From Candidatus Kuenenia stuttgartensis (GTDB lineage: Bacteria; Planctomycetota; Planctomycetia; Planctomycetales; Planctomycetaceae): a DNA stretch of 64,000 bases. The notes beneath the pieces were generated by a model. It worked only from the letters and a program-made list of their open reading frames with translations. It was not told the origin of the DNA and did no database searches. Both the position numbers and the translations under genes were made by a program. This document shows, one piece after another, positions 9,935-19,125 of this stretch (its first letter is position 1; every line of letters starts with the position of its first letter). The DNA lies in assembly GCA_945904015.1 (NCBI GenBank), contig CAMDPK010000008.1:1-64000 (forward strand), written 5' to 3'.

Positions 9935-12177
9935 TTTTTGCGCCGCAGGACGATGAAGTAGCCGTCGGTTTCATCGGACAGCACTTCCCAGCGATCGGGT
10001 TCTGTTTGCCGTTCGCGAAGTTCGTCGGGAGACTTGATCCCGCTGTACGGACCCCGCGCGTCGATCACGATGAAGTCGGTATCGTCGGGGACGCGGTCTT
10101 CGTAGTTGGCAACGCGGCGGCGGACCTTGCTGTAGTCGTACGATCGCTCGTGATGCGTGAATCTCGGATGCACGAAGTCGGTCGAGGCGACTCGCGACTC
10201 GCGCGGGATCTTCGCGAACACTTTTTCGAACTGGGCCGCTCGCGGATCGCCAGCCCACAACTTCCGCAGCGGCATTGGCGATCCGGGATCCCAGAAGGCA
10301 ATCCCGGCGGGGCTGAGGCTGAAGAACAGGCCGCTCGTGAAGGCGCTGGCCCAGACGAATTGGCGGGCGAAGGAGTCTGCCGGTGAGGGGGTGACAAGGT
10401 GAGGGGGTGACAAGGTGACGAGCGATCGGATCTTCTCGAAGACTCGTCCCGCGTTGCCGACTCCGATGGCGGTGGCCCAGAAGACGACGGGGACCAGCGG
10501 CGCGTGAAAGTGGTGTCGCGGATCGGCGGCGAGTTCGTTGAGGCAGAGAATCCCGAACAGCGGCAGGCCGACGGCCAAGCGGCTCGGCGAGAGCAACGCG
10601 ATGAAGCCGACGGGCAGCAACATCGCCAGCGCGTACAGCGCGGTCTTCGCGGTCAGCAACTCGCCGAACAACAGGCTCGGATTCGTGAGCATGTTCTTCG
10701 CGACTTCCCCCATCGAGTTGCCGAACTTGGGGAAGTAGCGGACGTAATGCAGTTCCGCTCCGCTGCGAAACCACGGGATCACGACGAGGATCGCCAACAG
10801 CAAATAGACGACGCCGAAAACCGCGAGGCTCAGCCCGACAATTATTCGCGCTCGGCGCGGGTCTCCCGACCCCGCCGCTGGGTTGGACCGCAGGTCTCCG
10901 TTCGGTGGCGGGAGACCTGCGGTCGTGACGAGCGGCGGGGTCGGGAGACCCGTGCCGAGCGCTGTTGGGGTCGGGAGACTCGCGTCGAACGCGGGGCCTT
11001 TTTGGATCCACGCGGTCGCTGCGATCCAGACACCCAGCGGGGCGATGATGATGGAGTAGTCCTCCTTCGCCGACAGCGCGAACGCCAGCAGTACCAGCAT
11101 TCGCCGCCAGCGGCCCTCTTCCAACGCCTCGAACGCGAACAGGAAGAACGGCACGCAGAAGCTTTCCGGTCGGAACGTTTTCAGATCGACTTCGATGTCC
11201 AGAAAGTGCAGCGGGAAGTACAGCAGGTACGCGGCAGACATCAGCAACCCGGCTCGCGCCGAGCCGGTTGATCTCCGGGCCATCCGAAAGATCGGGATCG
11301 CTCCGAGCGCCAGCGCGGTCGATTCGCACAGCTCCATCATCAAGTGTGACGGCCAGACGCGGTGCAGCGGCAACAGCAGCAAGTGGATGACTTGGATGTG
11401 CTCGCCGAGGAACAGTCCTTGGTCGAGATAGCTGCGGAAGCCTTTGCCGTGCCACAGATTCCACAAGTGCTCCTCGTACATCGCCGAGTCGCCGTGCGGA
11501 ATACGGAGGTTGAACCACAGCCGCCAGTTCATCGCCGTGAAGACGACGATGTAGATCGCGATCAGCACGGCGACGGATTTGAGGGACGAGTGGCGCGAGA
11601 CAAACGTCGAGAGGCCAGAGGGCTGAGGGGGTGAGGGGGTGACACGTTGAGAGGGTGACACGGCGAAGGGATGCACGAGCCAGCCGGCCAGGGCGATCGC
11701 TTGCCAGAATTGCGGCGTGATGAACTGCAATTGTGCGAGGAAGGGCAGATTGAAGACGAAGGCAAACAATCCAGCCAGTTCCCACACACCCATCAGCCAC
11801 CACCAGCCGCAGGCGAACCCGGCCGTGATGAGCGAGTCACTCCAGGTCGAACGGTGATGTTGGCGAATCAGACGAGCCGCGAGCGTCACGCCGACTCCGG
11901 CGATCACGGACCACACGCAGAACAGCGGAAAGAAATGGATTTCGGCAAGGATGGCCTGTTGGATCACTTCACCCGACATTCCGGCAGAGTTGTCATTTTG
12001 GATCCACTCACCCAGCCTTTCGACCAGGGCTTGCCAAAGTTCGCGGCTGAAGAAATTCGCCGCGAGCGATTCGGAGCCAAGGATCGTCTGGCTGCTCAGA
12101 GTCTGCGCGACGATTCCACCGATCACGCAGAGGATCGAGCCAATCAGCCGTCGAGGGATCGCGAGGGACGAATTCAT
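9931..12177 (-). CDS. DUF2079 polytopic membrane protein
   Basis: A 748-residue membrane protein. It matches the DUF2079 family by the stretch GDSAMYEEHLWNLWHGKGF followed by LGEHIQVIHLLLLPLHRVWP, and by SAKEDYSI further on. The family resembles membrane glycosyltransferases or mannosyltransferases with many TM helices, but the substrate is unknown. At least ten hydrophobic segments are visible. Three stretches are encoded by repeats rather than by the family: residues about 173-185 (TPSPPQPS), 406-443 (Pro/Thr/Gly-rich, LPTPTALGTGLPTPP) and 587-599 (LVTLSPPHLVTPSP). They lie between hydrophobic segments and keep the frame open. It is convergent with the helicase. The stop lies in a palindromic element. 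Confidence 0.8.
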   Translation of the reverse strand: MNSSLAIPRRLIGSILCVIGGIVAQTLSSQTILGSESLAANFFSRELWQALVERLGEWIQNDNSAGMSGEVIQQAILAEIHFFPLFCVWSVIAGVGVTLAARLIRQHHRSTWSDSLITAGFACGWWWLMGVWELAGLFAFVFNLPFLAQLQFITPQFWQAIALAGWLVHPFAVSPSQRVTPSPPQPSGLSTFVSRHSSLKSVAVLIAIYIVVFTAMNWRLWFNLRIPHGDSAMYEEHLWNLWHGKGFRSYLDQGLFLGEHIQVIHLLLLPLHRVWPSHLMMELCESTALALGAIPIFRMARRSTGSARAGLLMSAAYLLYFPLHFLDIEVDLKTFRPESFCVPFFLFAFEALEEGRWRRMLVLLAFALSAKEDYSIIIAPLGVWIAATAWIQKGPAFDASLPTPTALGTGLPTPPLVTTAGLPPPNGDLRSNPAAGSGDPRRARIIVGLSLAVFGVVYLLLAILVVIPWFRSGAELHYVRYFPKFGNSMGEVAKNMLTNPSLLFGELLTAKTALYALAMLLPVGFIALLSPSRLAVGLPLFGILCLNELAADPRHHFHAPLVPVVFWATAIGVGNAGRVFEKIRSLVTLSPPHLVTPSPADSFARQFVWASAFTSGLFFSLSPAGIAFWDPGSPMPLRKLWAGDPRAAQFEKVFAKIPRESRVASTDFVHPRFTHHERSYDYSKVRRRVANYEDRVPDDTDFIVIDARGPYSGIKSPDELRERQTEPDRWEVLSDETDGYFIVLRRKK
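10382..10419. repeat. 16-bp tandem repeat in-frame in the DUF2079 gene
   Basis: The unit GGTGAGGGGGTGACAA occurs at 10382-10397 and 10398-10413 and begins a third time. On the minus strand it encodes LVTLSPPHLVTPSP. A related sequence lies at 11622-11661 in the same gene. Confidence 0.75.
10849..10961. repeat. Nested palindromic element in-frame in the DUF2079 gene
   Basis: Outer arms of 31 bases at 10849-10879 and 10931-10961 pair with one mismatch. An inner perfect 13-bp inverted repeat lies at 10887-10899 and 10911-10923. A further half-copy (GGGGTCGGGAGACTCGCG) follows at about 10967-10984. The whole stretch is read in-frame as a Pro/Thr/Gly-rich insertion. Confidence 0.8.
11622..11661. 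repeat. Degenerate GTGAGGGGGTGACAC tandem repeat in the DUF2079 gene
   Basis: Imperfect repeats of GTGAGGGGGTGA and GAGAGGGTGACAC. They are related to the 16-bp repeat at 10382 and are read in-frame on the minus strand as SPSQRVTPSPPQPS. Confidence 0.6.
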
Positions 12178-12242
12178 GCAGGCATCATAGTGGCGACTGG
12201 AATGCCGCCAATGTAGCTTGCGTTTCTGGAGTCCCGTGAAAA

Positions 12243-13574
12243 ATGCCGCACCCGTACAGCCACATTCCGGAGTTGATGAACCTGGAAGCCGGGCGCGGTC
12301 TCGTGCGCATCCCGGTCGAGCTGGATGTGCCGTTCACGCCGCGAGTCCGCGCGATCGTCGATACTCCGGAGTTTCAGCGGCTGGCTCACATCTCACAGTT
12401 GGGCTTGGCCTCAAAGGTCTATCCGGGAGCGACGCACACTCGCTTCGAGCACGCACTCGGCGTGTTCCTCAACTCGTTGAAATATCTCTGGCAGTTGGGC
12501 CGCGATCCCCGATTCGCAGCCGTTGTCGATTCGCATCGAGCGGAAGTGCTGATGGTCTCCGCGCTGCTCCACGATCTTGGACATTGGCCGTTCTGCCACC
12601 CGATCGAAGACATGGAACTGCCAGAGTTGCAGCACCACGAAGCCTTCGCCGCCGAGTTCCTGAAGCCGCACCGCGAGCTGGCTCAAGTGCTGCGAACTGA
12701 ATGGCAGATCGAGCCGGCGGAAGTGCTCGACGTGCTCGAACCGATGACCGATTCAGTGCCGCTGCGGCTGATGCGGTCGGTGCTGTCGGGACCGATCGAC
12801 ATCGACAAGATGGACTACCTCGACCGCGACAGCCTGCACTGCGGAGTCCCCTACGGCCGACACTTCGACAAGCAACGGCTTATGCAATCGCTGCTGGTCA
12901 ACGAAGCGGGCGACGGACTCGCACTCAGCTCGAAAGGCAAGACCGCTGCCGAGTTGATGGTCTTCGCGCGGTACGTGATGTTCAGCGAAGTCTATTGGCA
13001 TCATGCGGTTCGCTCGGCGACGGCAATGTTCGCTCGCAGTTTCTTTGAACTACGCAGCCGCTTTGACCTGCGAGCGTTCTTCGAGTTGACTGAATCAGAA
13101 ACGATCCGCGAGTTGCGGCAAGCAGCGCGCGGCACCGATTGCGAAGCGCTGACCGAAGGGGTCTTCGGCCCGAAGCGGCGGTTGTTCAAGCGGGTCGTTG
13201 AGTTCACGCACTCGCTGCATCCCGATTTGTATTCGCAGCTCGCCGGACGGCCGTATGAGTTTCTGGTGCGCGTTGGCCGGCGATTGTGCGAATCTCTGTC
13301 GAGCAAGTTAGGACGGCGTCTCTCGCCGGTCGACATTTTGATCGACGCGCCGCCACCACATCGTGAGGTCGAGTTCAACGTCTCAATCTTTGATCCGAAG
13401 GAGCGGACCTATCAGCCGCTCAATCGGGTCTCGCCGGTCGTCGAGGCGCTCGCCAAGACGCAATTCGACGACTTCGTGAAGCGGGTCCGCGTCTTCGCGA
13501 CGCCAGAGATCGCGGGGACTCTGAGCGACTTGCCGACGTTTCGCGAGTCGTTGCAACAGGCGCTGGTTGAGTAG
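12243..13574 (+). CDS. HD-domain phosphohydrolase (COG1078-like)
   Basis: A 443-residue metal-dependent phosphohydrolase of the HD superfamily, related to dGTPase/SAMHD1-like proteins. The metal ligands are visible: H70 in RFEHALG, H110-D111 in ALLHDLGHWPFCHP, and a downstream Asp in GPIDIDKMDYLDRDS. The last motif is characteristic of the COG1078 group. The substrate may be a deoxynucleotide or another phosphate ester and cannot be assigned here. It is divergent from the DUF2079 gene, with 65 bases between the starts. The TAG stop at 13572-13574 is part of the GTAG end of a palindromic element. Confidence 0.9.
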   Translation: MPHPYSHIPELMNLEAGRGLVRIPVELDVPFTPRVRAIVDTPEFQRLAHISQLGLASKVYPGATHTRFEHALGVFLNSLKYLWQLGRDPRFAAVVDSHRAEVLMVSALLHDLGHWPFCHPIEDMELPELQHHEAFAAEFLKPHRELAQVLRTEWQIEPAEVLDVLEPMTDSVPLRLMRSVLSGPIDIDKMDYLDRDSLHCGVPYGRHFDKQRLMQSLLVNEAGDGLALSSKGKTAAELMVFARYVMFSEVYWHHAVRSATAMFARSFFELRSRFDLRAFFELTESETIRELRQAARGTDCEALTEGVFGPKRRLFKRVVEFTHSLHPDLYSQLAGRPYEFLVRVGRRLCESLSSKLGRRLSPVDILIDAPPPHREVEFNVSIFDPKERTYQPLNRVSPVVEALAKTQFDDFVKRVRVFATPEIAGTLSDLPTFRESLQQALVE

Positions 13575-13632
13575 TCCGGACGCCCACGTCCGGTCTGACC
13601 TCGAATTGACCGGACGTCGGCGTCCGGTCTAC
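13571..13632. repeat. GTAG...CTAC palindromic element at the end of the HD gene
   Basis: The 25-base arms at 13571-13595 and 13608-13632 have two mismatches. Each arm is a hairpin (CCGGACG, loop CCCA, CGTCCGG). The stop codon of the preceding gene lies in the left terminus. Confidence 0.8.
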
Positions 13633-13747
13633 GAGTCGATTTTCCACGCGAAAACTCGGCTTTACCCGATTCGCGTTTGCTGAGACATTCCCGCCCCCTT
13701 CGAGTCCTCCCTTCTCACGCGAGCCCGTTTTCCGCGCGAGTCATCTC

Positions 13748-14290
13748 ATGACCGTTGTCCAAAATCATCGTTGGTTGTTGCTGCTGACGCTGTTGTCGGG
13801 CTGTGCGTCGTCGCGGCCGATGATCGTGTCGAACCCGGTGTTTGTATCGGCGAATTCTCAGCACGCGGCGTGGGAGCGAGCTGTCGACGTGTTGCACGAT
13901 TTTCATTTTCCGATCGCTCGCGAGAATCGGCTGGATGGCGTCATCGAGACCGATTACCGCGTCGGCTCGAATGTGCTGGAACCGTGGCACGCGGATTCCG
14001 TCGGTGCCGACAACCGGTTGGAGAGCACGTTGCAATCCATTCGCCGCAAAGTGAAAGTCGATCTCACGCCCGTTGAGGGAGGCTACCTGGTCGGCGTCGA
14101 AGCGTTCAAAGAAAAGGAAGACGTCGCGGGCGTAGCCGAGAACACGGCCGGGGCCGCGACCTTCCGCAAGAATACCCCGCTGGAACGCAACCTGACCGTC
14201 GTTGTTGGGCAGAGCAGTCCGTCCGGTTGGTATTTCCTTGGTCGGGACGACGATCTCGAACAAGCGATCCTTGGGCAAATGCAGCGATAA
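13748..14290 (+). CDS. Small lipoprotein of unknown function
   Basis: 180 residues starting MTVVQNHRWLLLLTLLSGC. The lipobox LLSGC places the modified Cys at about residue 18, so this is a predicted lipid-anchored periplasmic protein. The remainder is soluble, with ERAVDVLHDFHFPIARENR and GVIETDYRVG reminiscent of small planctomycete lipoproteins. No enzyme motif is seen. It has its own 173-base upstream region, which includes a repeat element, and converges on the coiled-coil gene. Confidence 0.75.
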   Translation: MTVVQNHRWLLLLTLLSGCASSRPMIVSNPVFVSANSQHAAWERAVDVLHDFHFPIARENRLDGVIETDYRVGSNVLEPWHADSVGADNRLESTLQSIRRKVKVDLTPVEGGYLVGVEAFKEKEDVAGVAENTAGAATFRKNTPLERNLTVVVGQSSPSGWYFLGRDDDLEQAILGQMQR

Positions 14291-14296
14291 TCGTGG

Positions 14297-14315
14297 GGCA
14301 GGTTTTCAACCTGCC
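14297..14315. terminator. Hairpin between convergent genes
   Basis: Perfect 8-bp hairpin GGCAGGTT, loop TTC, AACCTGCC. It lies 7 bases after the lipoprotein stop and 12 bases before the end of the convergent coiled-coil gene. It resembles a single arm of the palindromic elements elsewhere in the window and may terminate both transcripts. Confidence 0.5.
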
Positions 14316-14326
14316 AGCCTCCTCGC

Positions 14327-16348
14327 TCACGCCGCCTTCGCGTTCGGGAATGGCAACACGGTGACTTGGTCGAGCAACCCGCGAATGATTCGCTCGGCAT
14401 CGAGCTTCTCTTCCAACCAGTTGGCCCGTGCGGAGTGCCAGCGGATTTCGCGTTGCTCCCATTCGTGGGATTCGGCTTTGAGGCGCTGTTCGGCGATGCG
14501 GACTTGTTCTTCGCGGATCGCCAGCACGGCGGGTTGTTGATCGCGTTCGGCTCGCAGTTGGTCTTGTTGGCGTCGGACCTGATCCTGGAACTGCATGCGT
14601 TCGAGTTGAATCTCCTGGCGTTCGACTTCAAGTTCGTCTCGCAGCCGGCGATAATGTTCGGCGATCGCCGCGCGGCCCGACTCGATGCGACGCCGAATCA
14701 ATTCGGGATCGACGGTCGGCAAGAGTTCCGCCCACGCCTCTTCCATCGCCAATCGCGATTCCAGCGTGAGGCGGTTGGAACATTCCATTTCGCCTCGCAT
14801 CATGTCGAATCGCTGCCGGCGGGCTTCGAGTTTTTCGAGTTCCAACGCACGCTGCGCGGATTGCTGTTGGATGGCAGACAACTCGGTCGAGCGCCGCTGT
14901 TCGAATTCCGCCCGTTCGCGGTCGAGCCGACTTTGCTCAGACTCGACTTCGTGCGAGCGGTCGGCCAGCAAGCGTTGCAGCGTTTCGGCTTCGCAAGCCA
15001 GTGACTCTTCGCGTTCATCGAGTCGCTGCCGGAACCGCGTCAGTTGTGATTCGCGCCGGTTGAGGTCGTCGCAGCGCTGCAAGCTCTCGGCTTGGCCGGC
15101 CTGCCACGACCGCGCGACTTCCTGCTGAGCGATCTCCAACTCGCGTTGCATCTCGCCCAGCCGTGCCCACTGGGCGGCTCGTTGACGTTCCCAATCGGCC
15201 TTCTGCTGATCGAACTCGACGGCGTCCGCCCGCAGTTGCTGCGAGTGATCCTCGCGCAGCTTGCGGAGGTCGGTTTCCCATTGCTTGCGTTGGTTCTGCA
15301 ATTCGGCAAGCGACTTCTGGACATACAAGTCGTGGGATTCGCGATCGCGTTGAACGACCGACCGATCCGAATCGCGGCCTGCCTCGAAGCTAGATCGCTC
15401 TTCAGCGAACTTTTGTTTCTCTTCATCCAAGTCCGCCGCCCACTGCACGCGGAGCTGTTGTCGCTCGGCTTCCCAATTGAGTTGCAGCCGCCGCAACGCT
15501 TCGTCGTGTTCGCGCTGAAATTGCTGTCGTTGCTGCTCCACCTGCCGTCGCGTCGCGTCCAAATCGGACTGCTGCTGCCGGCGTTGCTCGGTCCATTCGG
15601 CTTGCAGCTTGCGCAACGCGTCCTCGTGAACCCGCTTGTCTTCGCCGAGTTGTTCGCGTTCCTGAGCTTGTTGTTGGTTCCACGTCTCACGCTGATTGCG
15701 AAAGTGCTCGATCTCGCCATCCAGTTCCCAGGCGTATTCCTTGCGGAGCCGAGCTCGCTCTTGGTCGATCTCTGACTTGACCGCTTCGAGGATCGCTTGC
15801 TGTTCGCGAGCCATCCGCTCACGCTCGTCGGCGAGTTGCTTGCGCTCCGCATCGGCCATCGCCTGCGAGTGCTGCATCGCGGCTTTGTCGACCTCGTTTT
15901 GCCGTTCCAACTGTTGCTTCAGAGTTCCTCGCTGTTGCTCCAACGTCTGATTGGCTTGCGTCAGCTCCCGTTCGCGAAGTTTCAATTCCGTCAGAAGCTG
16001 CTCGGTTTGCTGAAAGCGGTCGGAGAATTGTTGCTCTTGCTGTGCGAGCTGTTCGGCTCGCAGCCGCGATTCTTCCTCGGCGTTGACGGCTCGCAGACGT
16101 AGCGATCGTTGCTCGCGATCAAACTGAGCGAGTTGTTCGTTGAGGTTCCGTTCACGGCGTTCCAGCTCGGCAACCTGTGCGCGGAGGCTTTCGGCGACCT
16201 GGCTGGCTTGCACGAACAGATCGACCTGCCCGCGCGCTGCCGACGTGTTCGCAGTCGCTAATCCGCGCAGCCGCACCTCATGCACGTCTGCGAGTCCGAC
16301 TGACGCCACATCCGTGTTGAAACTCGAACGGTTTTCAAGATCGCTCAT
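14327..16348 (-). CDS. Long coiled-coil protein
   Basis: 673 residues from the ATG at 16348 (MSDLENRSSFNTD), which has an AGGA at a good distance. An upstream ATG at 16417 would add 23 residues of unlikely composition. Nearly the whole protein from about residue 50 is charged heptad sequence rich in Glu, Gln, Arg and Leu (for example QVAELERRERNLNEQLAQF), predicting a long rod. There is no signal peptide and no catalytic motif. It could be a cytoskeletal or scaffolding protein, but the sequence gives no direct functional clue. Confidence 0.8.
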   Translation of the reverse strand: MSDLENRSSFNTDVASVGLADVHEVRLRGLATANTSAARGQVDLFVQASQVAESLRAQVAELERRERNLNEQLAQFDREQRSLRLRAVNAEEESRLRAEQLAQQEQQFSDRFQQTEQLLTELKLRERELTQANQTLEQQRGTLKQQLERQNEVDKAAMQHSQAMADAERKQLADERERMAREQQAILEAVKSEIDQERARLRKEYAWELDGEIEHFRNQRETWNQQQAQEREQLGEDKRVHEDALRKLQAEWTEQRRQQQSDLDATRRQVEQQRQQFQREHDEALRRLQLNWEAERQQLRVQWAADLDEEKQKFAEERSSFEAGRDSDRSVVQRDRESHDLYVQKSLAELQNQRKQWETDLRKLREDHSQQLRADAVEFDQQKADWERQRAAQWARLGEMQRELEIAQQEVARSWQAGQAESLQRCDDLNRRESQLTRFRQRLDEREESLACEAETLQRLLADRSHEVESEQSRLDRERAEFEQRRSTELSAIQQQSAQRALELEKLEARRQRFDMMRGEMECSNRLTLESRLAMEEAWAELLPTVDPELIRRRIESGRAAIAEHYRRLRDELEVERQEIQLERMQFQDQVRRQQDQLRAERDQQPAVLAIREEQVRIAEQRLKAESHEWEQREIRWHSARANWLEEKLDAERIIRGLLDQVTVLPFPNAKAA

Positions 16349-16571
16349 CGCGGGATTCCTTTCCCTGGGTGAGCCGAGAACTTCGGCAAGACACGCACCT
16401 CGCGCACGACGAGGCAAAATTGGCCAATCTGAGAAGGGGCGGGATTATGGAAGTCCGCCGAAATCGTGTCAATTTCTGATTTCTCGGCAGATTCTTCGCA
16501 ACGTGGCAGGATCAGCTCTCACAGAAGTTCATCCTCAATCCCCGTGGAAACTGCGGGCAACCGGCTCCCGT

Positions 16572-18194
16572 TCACTGCAATAAACCCTTTTCCCGCAGCG
16601 CGGCACTCGCGGTTTCGACCGCAGAATCGCCGAGGCCGCCGGTTTCGAGGGTGACGTGAAATCGATTACTGAATTCCGTGGGGGGTTCCCAGCGGTCTCG
16701 CACGAATTGGTAGACCGACCAATCGGCATCGGAAGGATCGCCGTGCCGCGACAACAAGCGCTGTTGCACGACCTCTGCCGGAGCATTGCACTCCAGCCAG
16801 ACGGCTCGCACGCCGCTATCGAGCGCCAGTTGCAAGAATCTGTGACGGAACGACTCTCGCTGAAACGTGGCATCGACGATCACTCGGCCCCCTGCCAGCA
16901 ATCGCTTGCGTGTCCGGCACCAGCATTCGTCGTACGTCCGCTCGGTGCTGTCGGGCGAATACAAGTCGGCGGAATCGACGGTCGCGGCAGGTTTGGCGGC
17001 GAGTTCCTTGCGAACGACATCCGTACGAAGCACTTCGTCAAAGTGAGCCGCATCGGCCAGCGCCCGCGACAGGACCGATTTGCCGGTTCCCGGTAGACCA
17101 GTGACCAACACCAAGGCCGGACGTCGATCGGGCTGCTCCAATTCCGAGAGGCACCACAGCCAGTGTGCTCGCGAACGTTCCAAGGCCTGGTCCCGATCGT
17201 GATGTGGAATCTCCGGCTCGCTGCCCAGGATGGCGGCGACTTTGGCTCGCACGGCCGAGCGATACGCGGCGAACAACGGCAACAAACTGCGGCCGCCGTC
17301 GTCGTTGGTTTCCGAGAAGTAGACGTCGGCGACGTCCCGCGCCAGATCTCGACGGCCAGCGAACGACAACTCCATCACCAGAAATGCGATGTCGGCCACC
17401 ACGTCGATGCGCCGCAAACCGGGATCGAATTCAATTCCATCGAGGATCACGATGTCGCTGGGTGGCGCTCGGTCAGGAAACAGAAACACGTGCTCCAGCC
17501 GCAAGTCACCGTGTAGATCGCGGACATGCCCATCGCTCGCGCGCCGACGCAGTGTGTCGTCGTGACGTTGCAACCACTCGTCTGACAACGCCTCCAATCG
17601 TTGCAGCACCTTGGGCTCGATGACATGAGGCTTCAGATCGCGAGCGAACTCCCAATTTTCGCGCAGCTTGCGACGGAATTCGGCTTCCGCCTCGATCGCT
17701 TGATCGCCGATACAACAGCACGCCTGCCGATGAATGGCCGCGATCCGCTGAGCCGCTCGCACCAAGTCGCGCGGTTGGAGCAATCCGTGTTGAAGCCGCG
17801 ATCGCAGATTGGCCGACTCCGGTAGCCGCCGCATTTTGACCGCCCAATCGACGACCGGCCCACTTCCCTCGAATCGCAATCCGCTGGCCTCGCGTGTGAC
17901 CGGCACGACTCCCAGATACACGTCCGGTGCCCACGGCCGATTGATTCGGACTTCCTCGTGACAGAAGAAGTGTCGCTGCTCGACGGTCGAGAAATCCAAG
18001 AACGGCAGCTTCACCGGCTTCTTCACTTTGTAGACCAACTCGCCCCCTAGGAAGACCGTCGAGATGTGCGTTTGCCGCACACTGACCACGTCCACGGGAA
18101 CCGGAAACGCACACTCGCGCGACAACGACCGCACGGTCTCTTCCAGCGAGAGTTCCGGCGACGAATGCAGAGACGCTGTTTGCGGCGAGGCCAT
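16572..18194 (-). CDS. Phosphotransferase-like/P-loop kinase fusion (COG2187 + COG0645 type)
   Basis: 540 residues from the ATG at 18194 (MASPQTASLHSS). The frame is open further upstream but would overlap the divergent gene. The N-terminal part resembles aminoglycoside phosphotransferases, with LVYKVKKPVKLPFLDFST near residue 50 and the catalytic HGDLRLEHVF followed by ILDGIEF. The C-terminal part is a small P-loop kinase with Walker A GLPGTGKS in LVLVTGLPGTGKSVLSRAL. Such fusions are common in bacteria and are usually annotated as AAA or bifunctional aminoglycoside phosphotransferase/ATP-binding proteins. The natural substrate is unknown. Cytoplasmic. Confidence 0.85.
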   Translation of the reverse strand: MASPQTASLHSSPELSLEETVRSLSRECAFPVPVDVVSVRQTHISTVFLGGELVYKVKKPVKLPFLDFSTVEQRHFFCHEEVRINRPWAPDVYLGVVPVTREASGLRFEGSGPVVDWAVKMRRLPESANLRSRLQHGLLQPRDLVRAAQRIAAIHRQACCCIGDQAIEAEAEFRRKLRENWEFARDLKPHVIEPKVLQRLEALSDEWLQRHDDTLRRRASDGHVRDLHGDLRLEHVFLFPDRAPPSDIVILDGIEFDPGLRRIDVVADIAFLVMELSFAGRRDLARDVADVYFSETNDDGGRSLLPLFAAYRSAVRAKVAAILGSEPEIPHHDRDQALERSRAHWLWCLSELEQPDRRPALVLVTGLPGTGKSVLSRALADAAHFDEVLRTDVVRKELAAKPAATVDSADLYSPDSTERTYDECWCRTRKRLLAGGRVIVDATFQRESFRHRFLQLALDSGVRAVWLECNAPAEVVQQRLLSRHGDPSDADWSVYQFVRDRWEPPTEFSNRFHVTLETGGLGDSAVETASAALREKGLLQ

Positions 18195-18347
18195 GACACA
18201 CCCTGTCGAAAGACCTTCGAGAACACAGTCCTTGACGCTGTTTGCAAACGTTGGTCCGGGATCGACGCTTTTCTCGGTTTGCCAACGGCACACCGTTCGC
18301 GAGTTGTGTGACGCCGTTCGTACCGCGCCTTGAACGGAGGAAATACC

Positions 18348-19025
18348 ATGACTCCACCAGTCGATCATCAGTCCGTTGAGCAATTGAGGGCGAAAGTTCA
18401 ACAACTCCAAGGTGAACTGGACAAAGTCGCCGAGGCACAGAGTTGGCCGCCCAGTCAATTTTCATGGCTCGAGCATGTGGTCTACGGCGCGGTGCTCGGC
18501 GCTATCGGAGCGGCGGTTGCCTTGCTGGCCAACGTGGTGCTCGCGCCGCTGGCGGGCAAGCATCCGCTCGAACTGGTTCGCGTGTTTCTGACATTTCCGC
18601 TGGGGGCGGAAGCTCTCGCGCTGGCCGAGGCCGCGCCAAACTCGCATGTGCTGCGCGATGGCATGGTCCTCACATTCGGTTGCTGCTTGTATCTCGTCAC
18701 CGGAATCCTGTTCGGAATTCTGTTTCACGCCGCCATGACACGAGTTGTTCAACCATCGCTCCGCAACCGGCTGATTGTCTGCACGATGTTGTCGCTGTTG
18801 GTTTGGCAAGTCCTCTTCTACGGCGTCTTGAGTTGGTTGCAACCGTTGCTGTTCCGAGGCAATTGGATCACCAGCGGCGAGCATCTTCCGTGGTGGGTTG
18901 CCGGTGCGACGCATCTCCTCTTCGGCTGGACGATGGCGCTGCTCGCACCGATGGCCAGGTATGTCCCGTTTCGGCCACGAGTTCCCGAAGCCAACGAAGT
19001 TCCGCCTCTCGAACCCGGTGGATGA
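18348..19025 (+). CDS. Integral membrane protein of unknown function
   Basis: 225 residues from the ATG at 18348, chosen because GGAGG lies at 18336-18340. A TTG six codons upstream is less likely. The first 35 residues form a short amphipathic or coiled segment (VEQLRAKVQQLQGELDKV). Four to five hydrophobic helices follow, such as VVYGAVLGAIGAAVALLANV, GCCLYLVTGILFGILFH, MLSLLVWQVLFYGVL and ATHLLFGWTMALLAPMA. No family is recognised. It shares a 153-base divergent promoter region with the phosphotransferase/P-loop gene. Confidence 0.7.
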   Translation: MTPPVDHQSVEQLRAKVQQLQGELDKVAEAQSWPPSQFSWLEHVVYGAVLGAIGAAVALLANVVLAPLAGKHPLELVRVFLTFPLGAEALALAEAAPNSHVLRDGMVLTFGCCLYLVTGILFGILFHAAMTRVVQPSLRNRLIVCTMLSLLVWQVLFYGVLSWLQPLLFRGNWITSGEHLPWWVAGATHLLFGWTMALLAPMARYVPFRPRVPEANEVPPLEPGG

Positions 19026-19125
19026 GGCGGCGAGTCAAAAACTCATCCCGTTTGACACGACTTTGGCAACCGCAGCGATCAGAATACGGTTCATCACTCC
19101 CACTCCACTGCCTCAGGAGCCAGTC

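Noticed and set aside
16349-16417. Longer start of the coiled-coil gene
   Set aside because: An Arg-rich 23-residue extension with no ribosome-binding site, while the downstream ATG has AGGA at proper distance.
18195-18458. N-terminal extension of the phosphotransferase/P-loop gene
   Set aside because: It would overlap the start of the divergent membrane-protein gene and adds no conserved residues.
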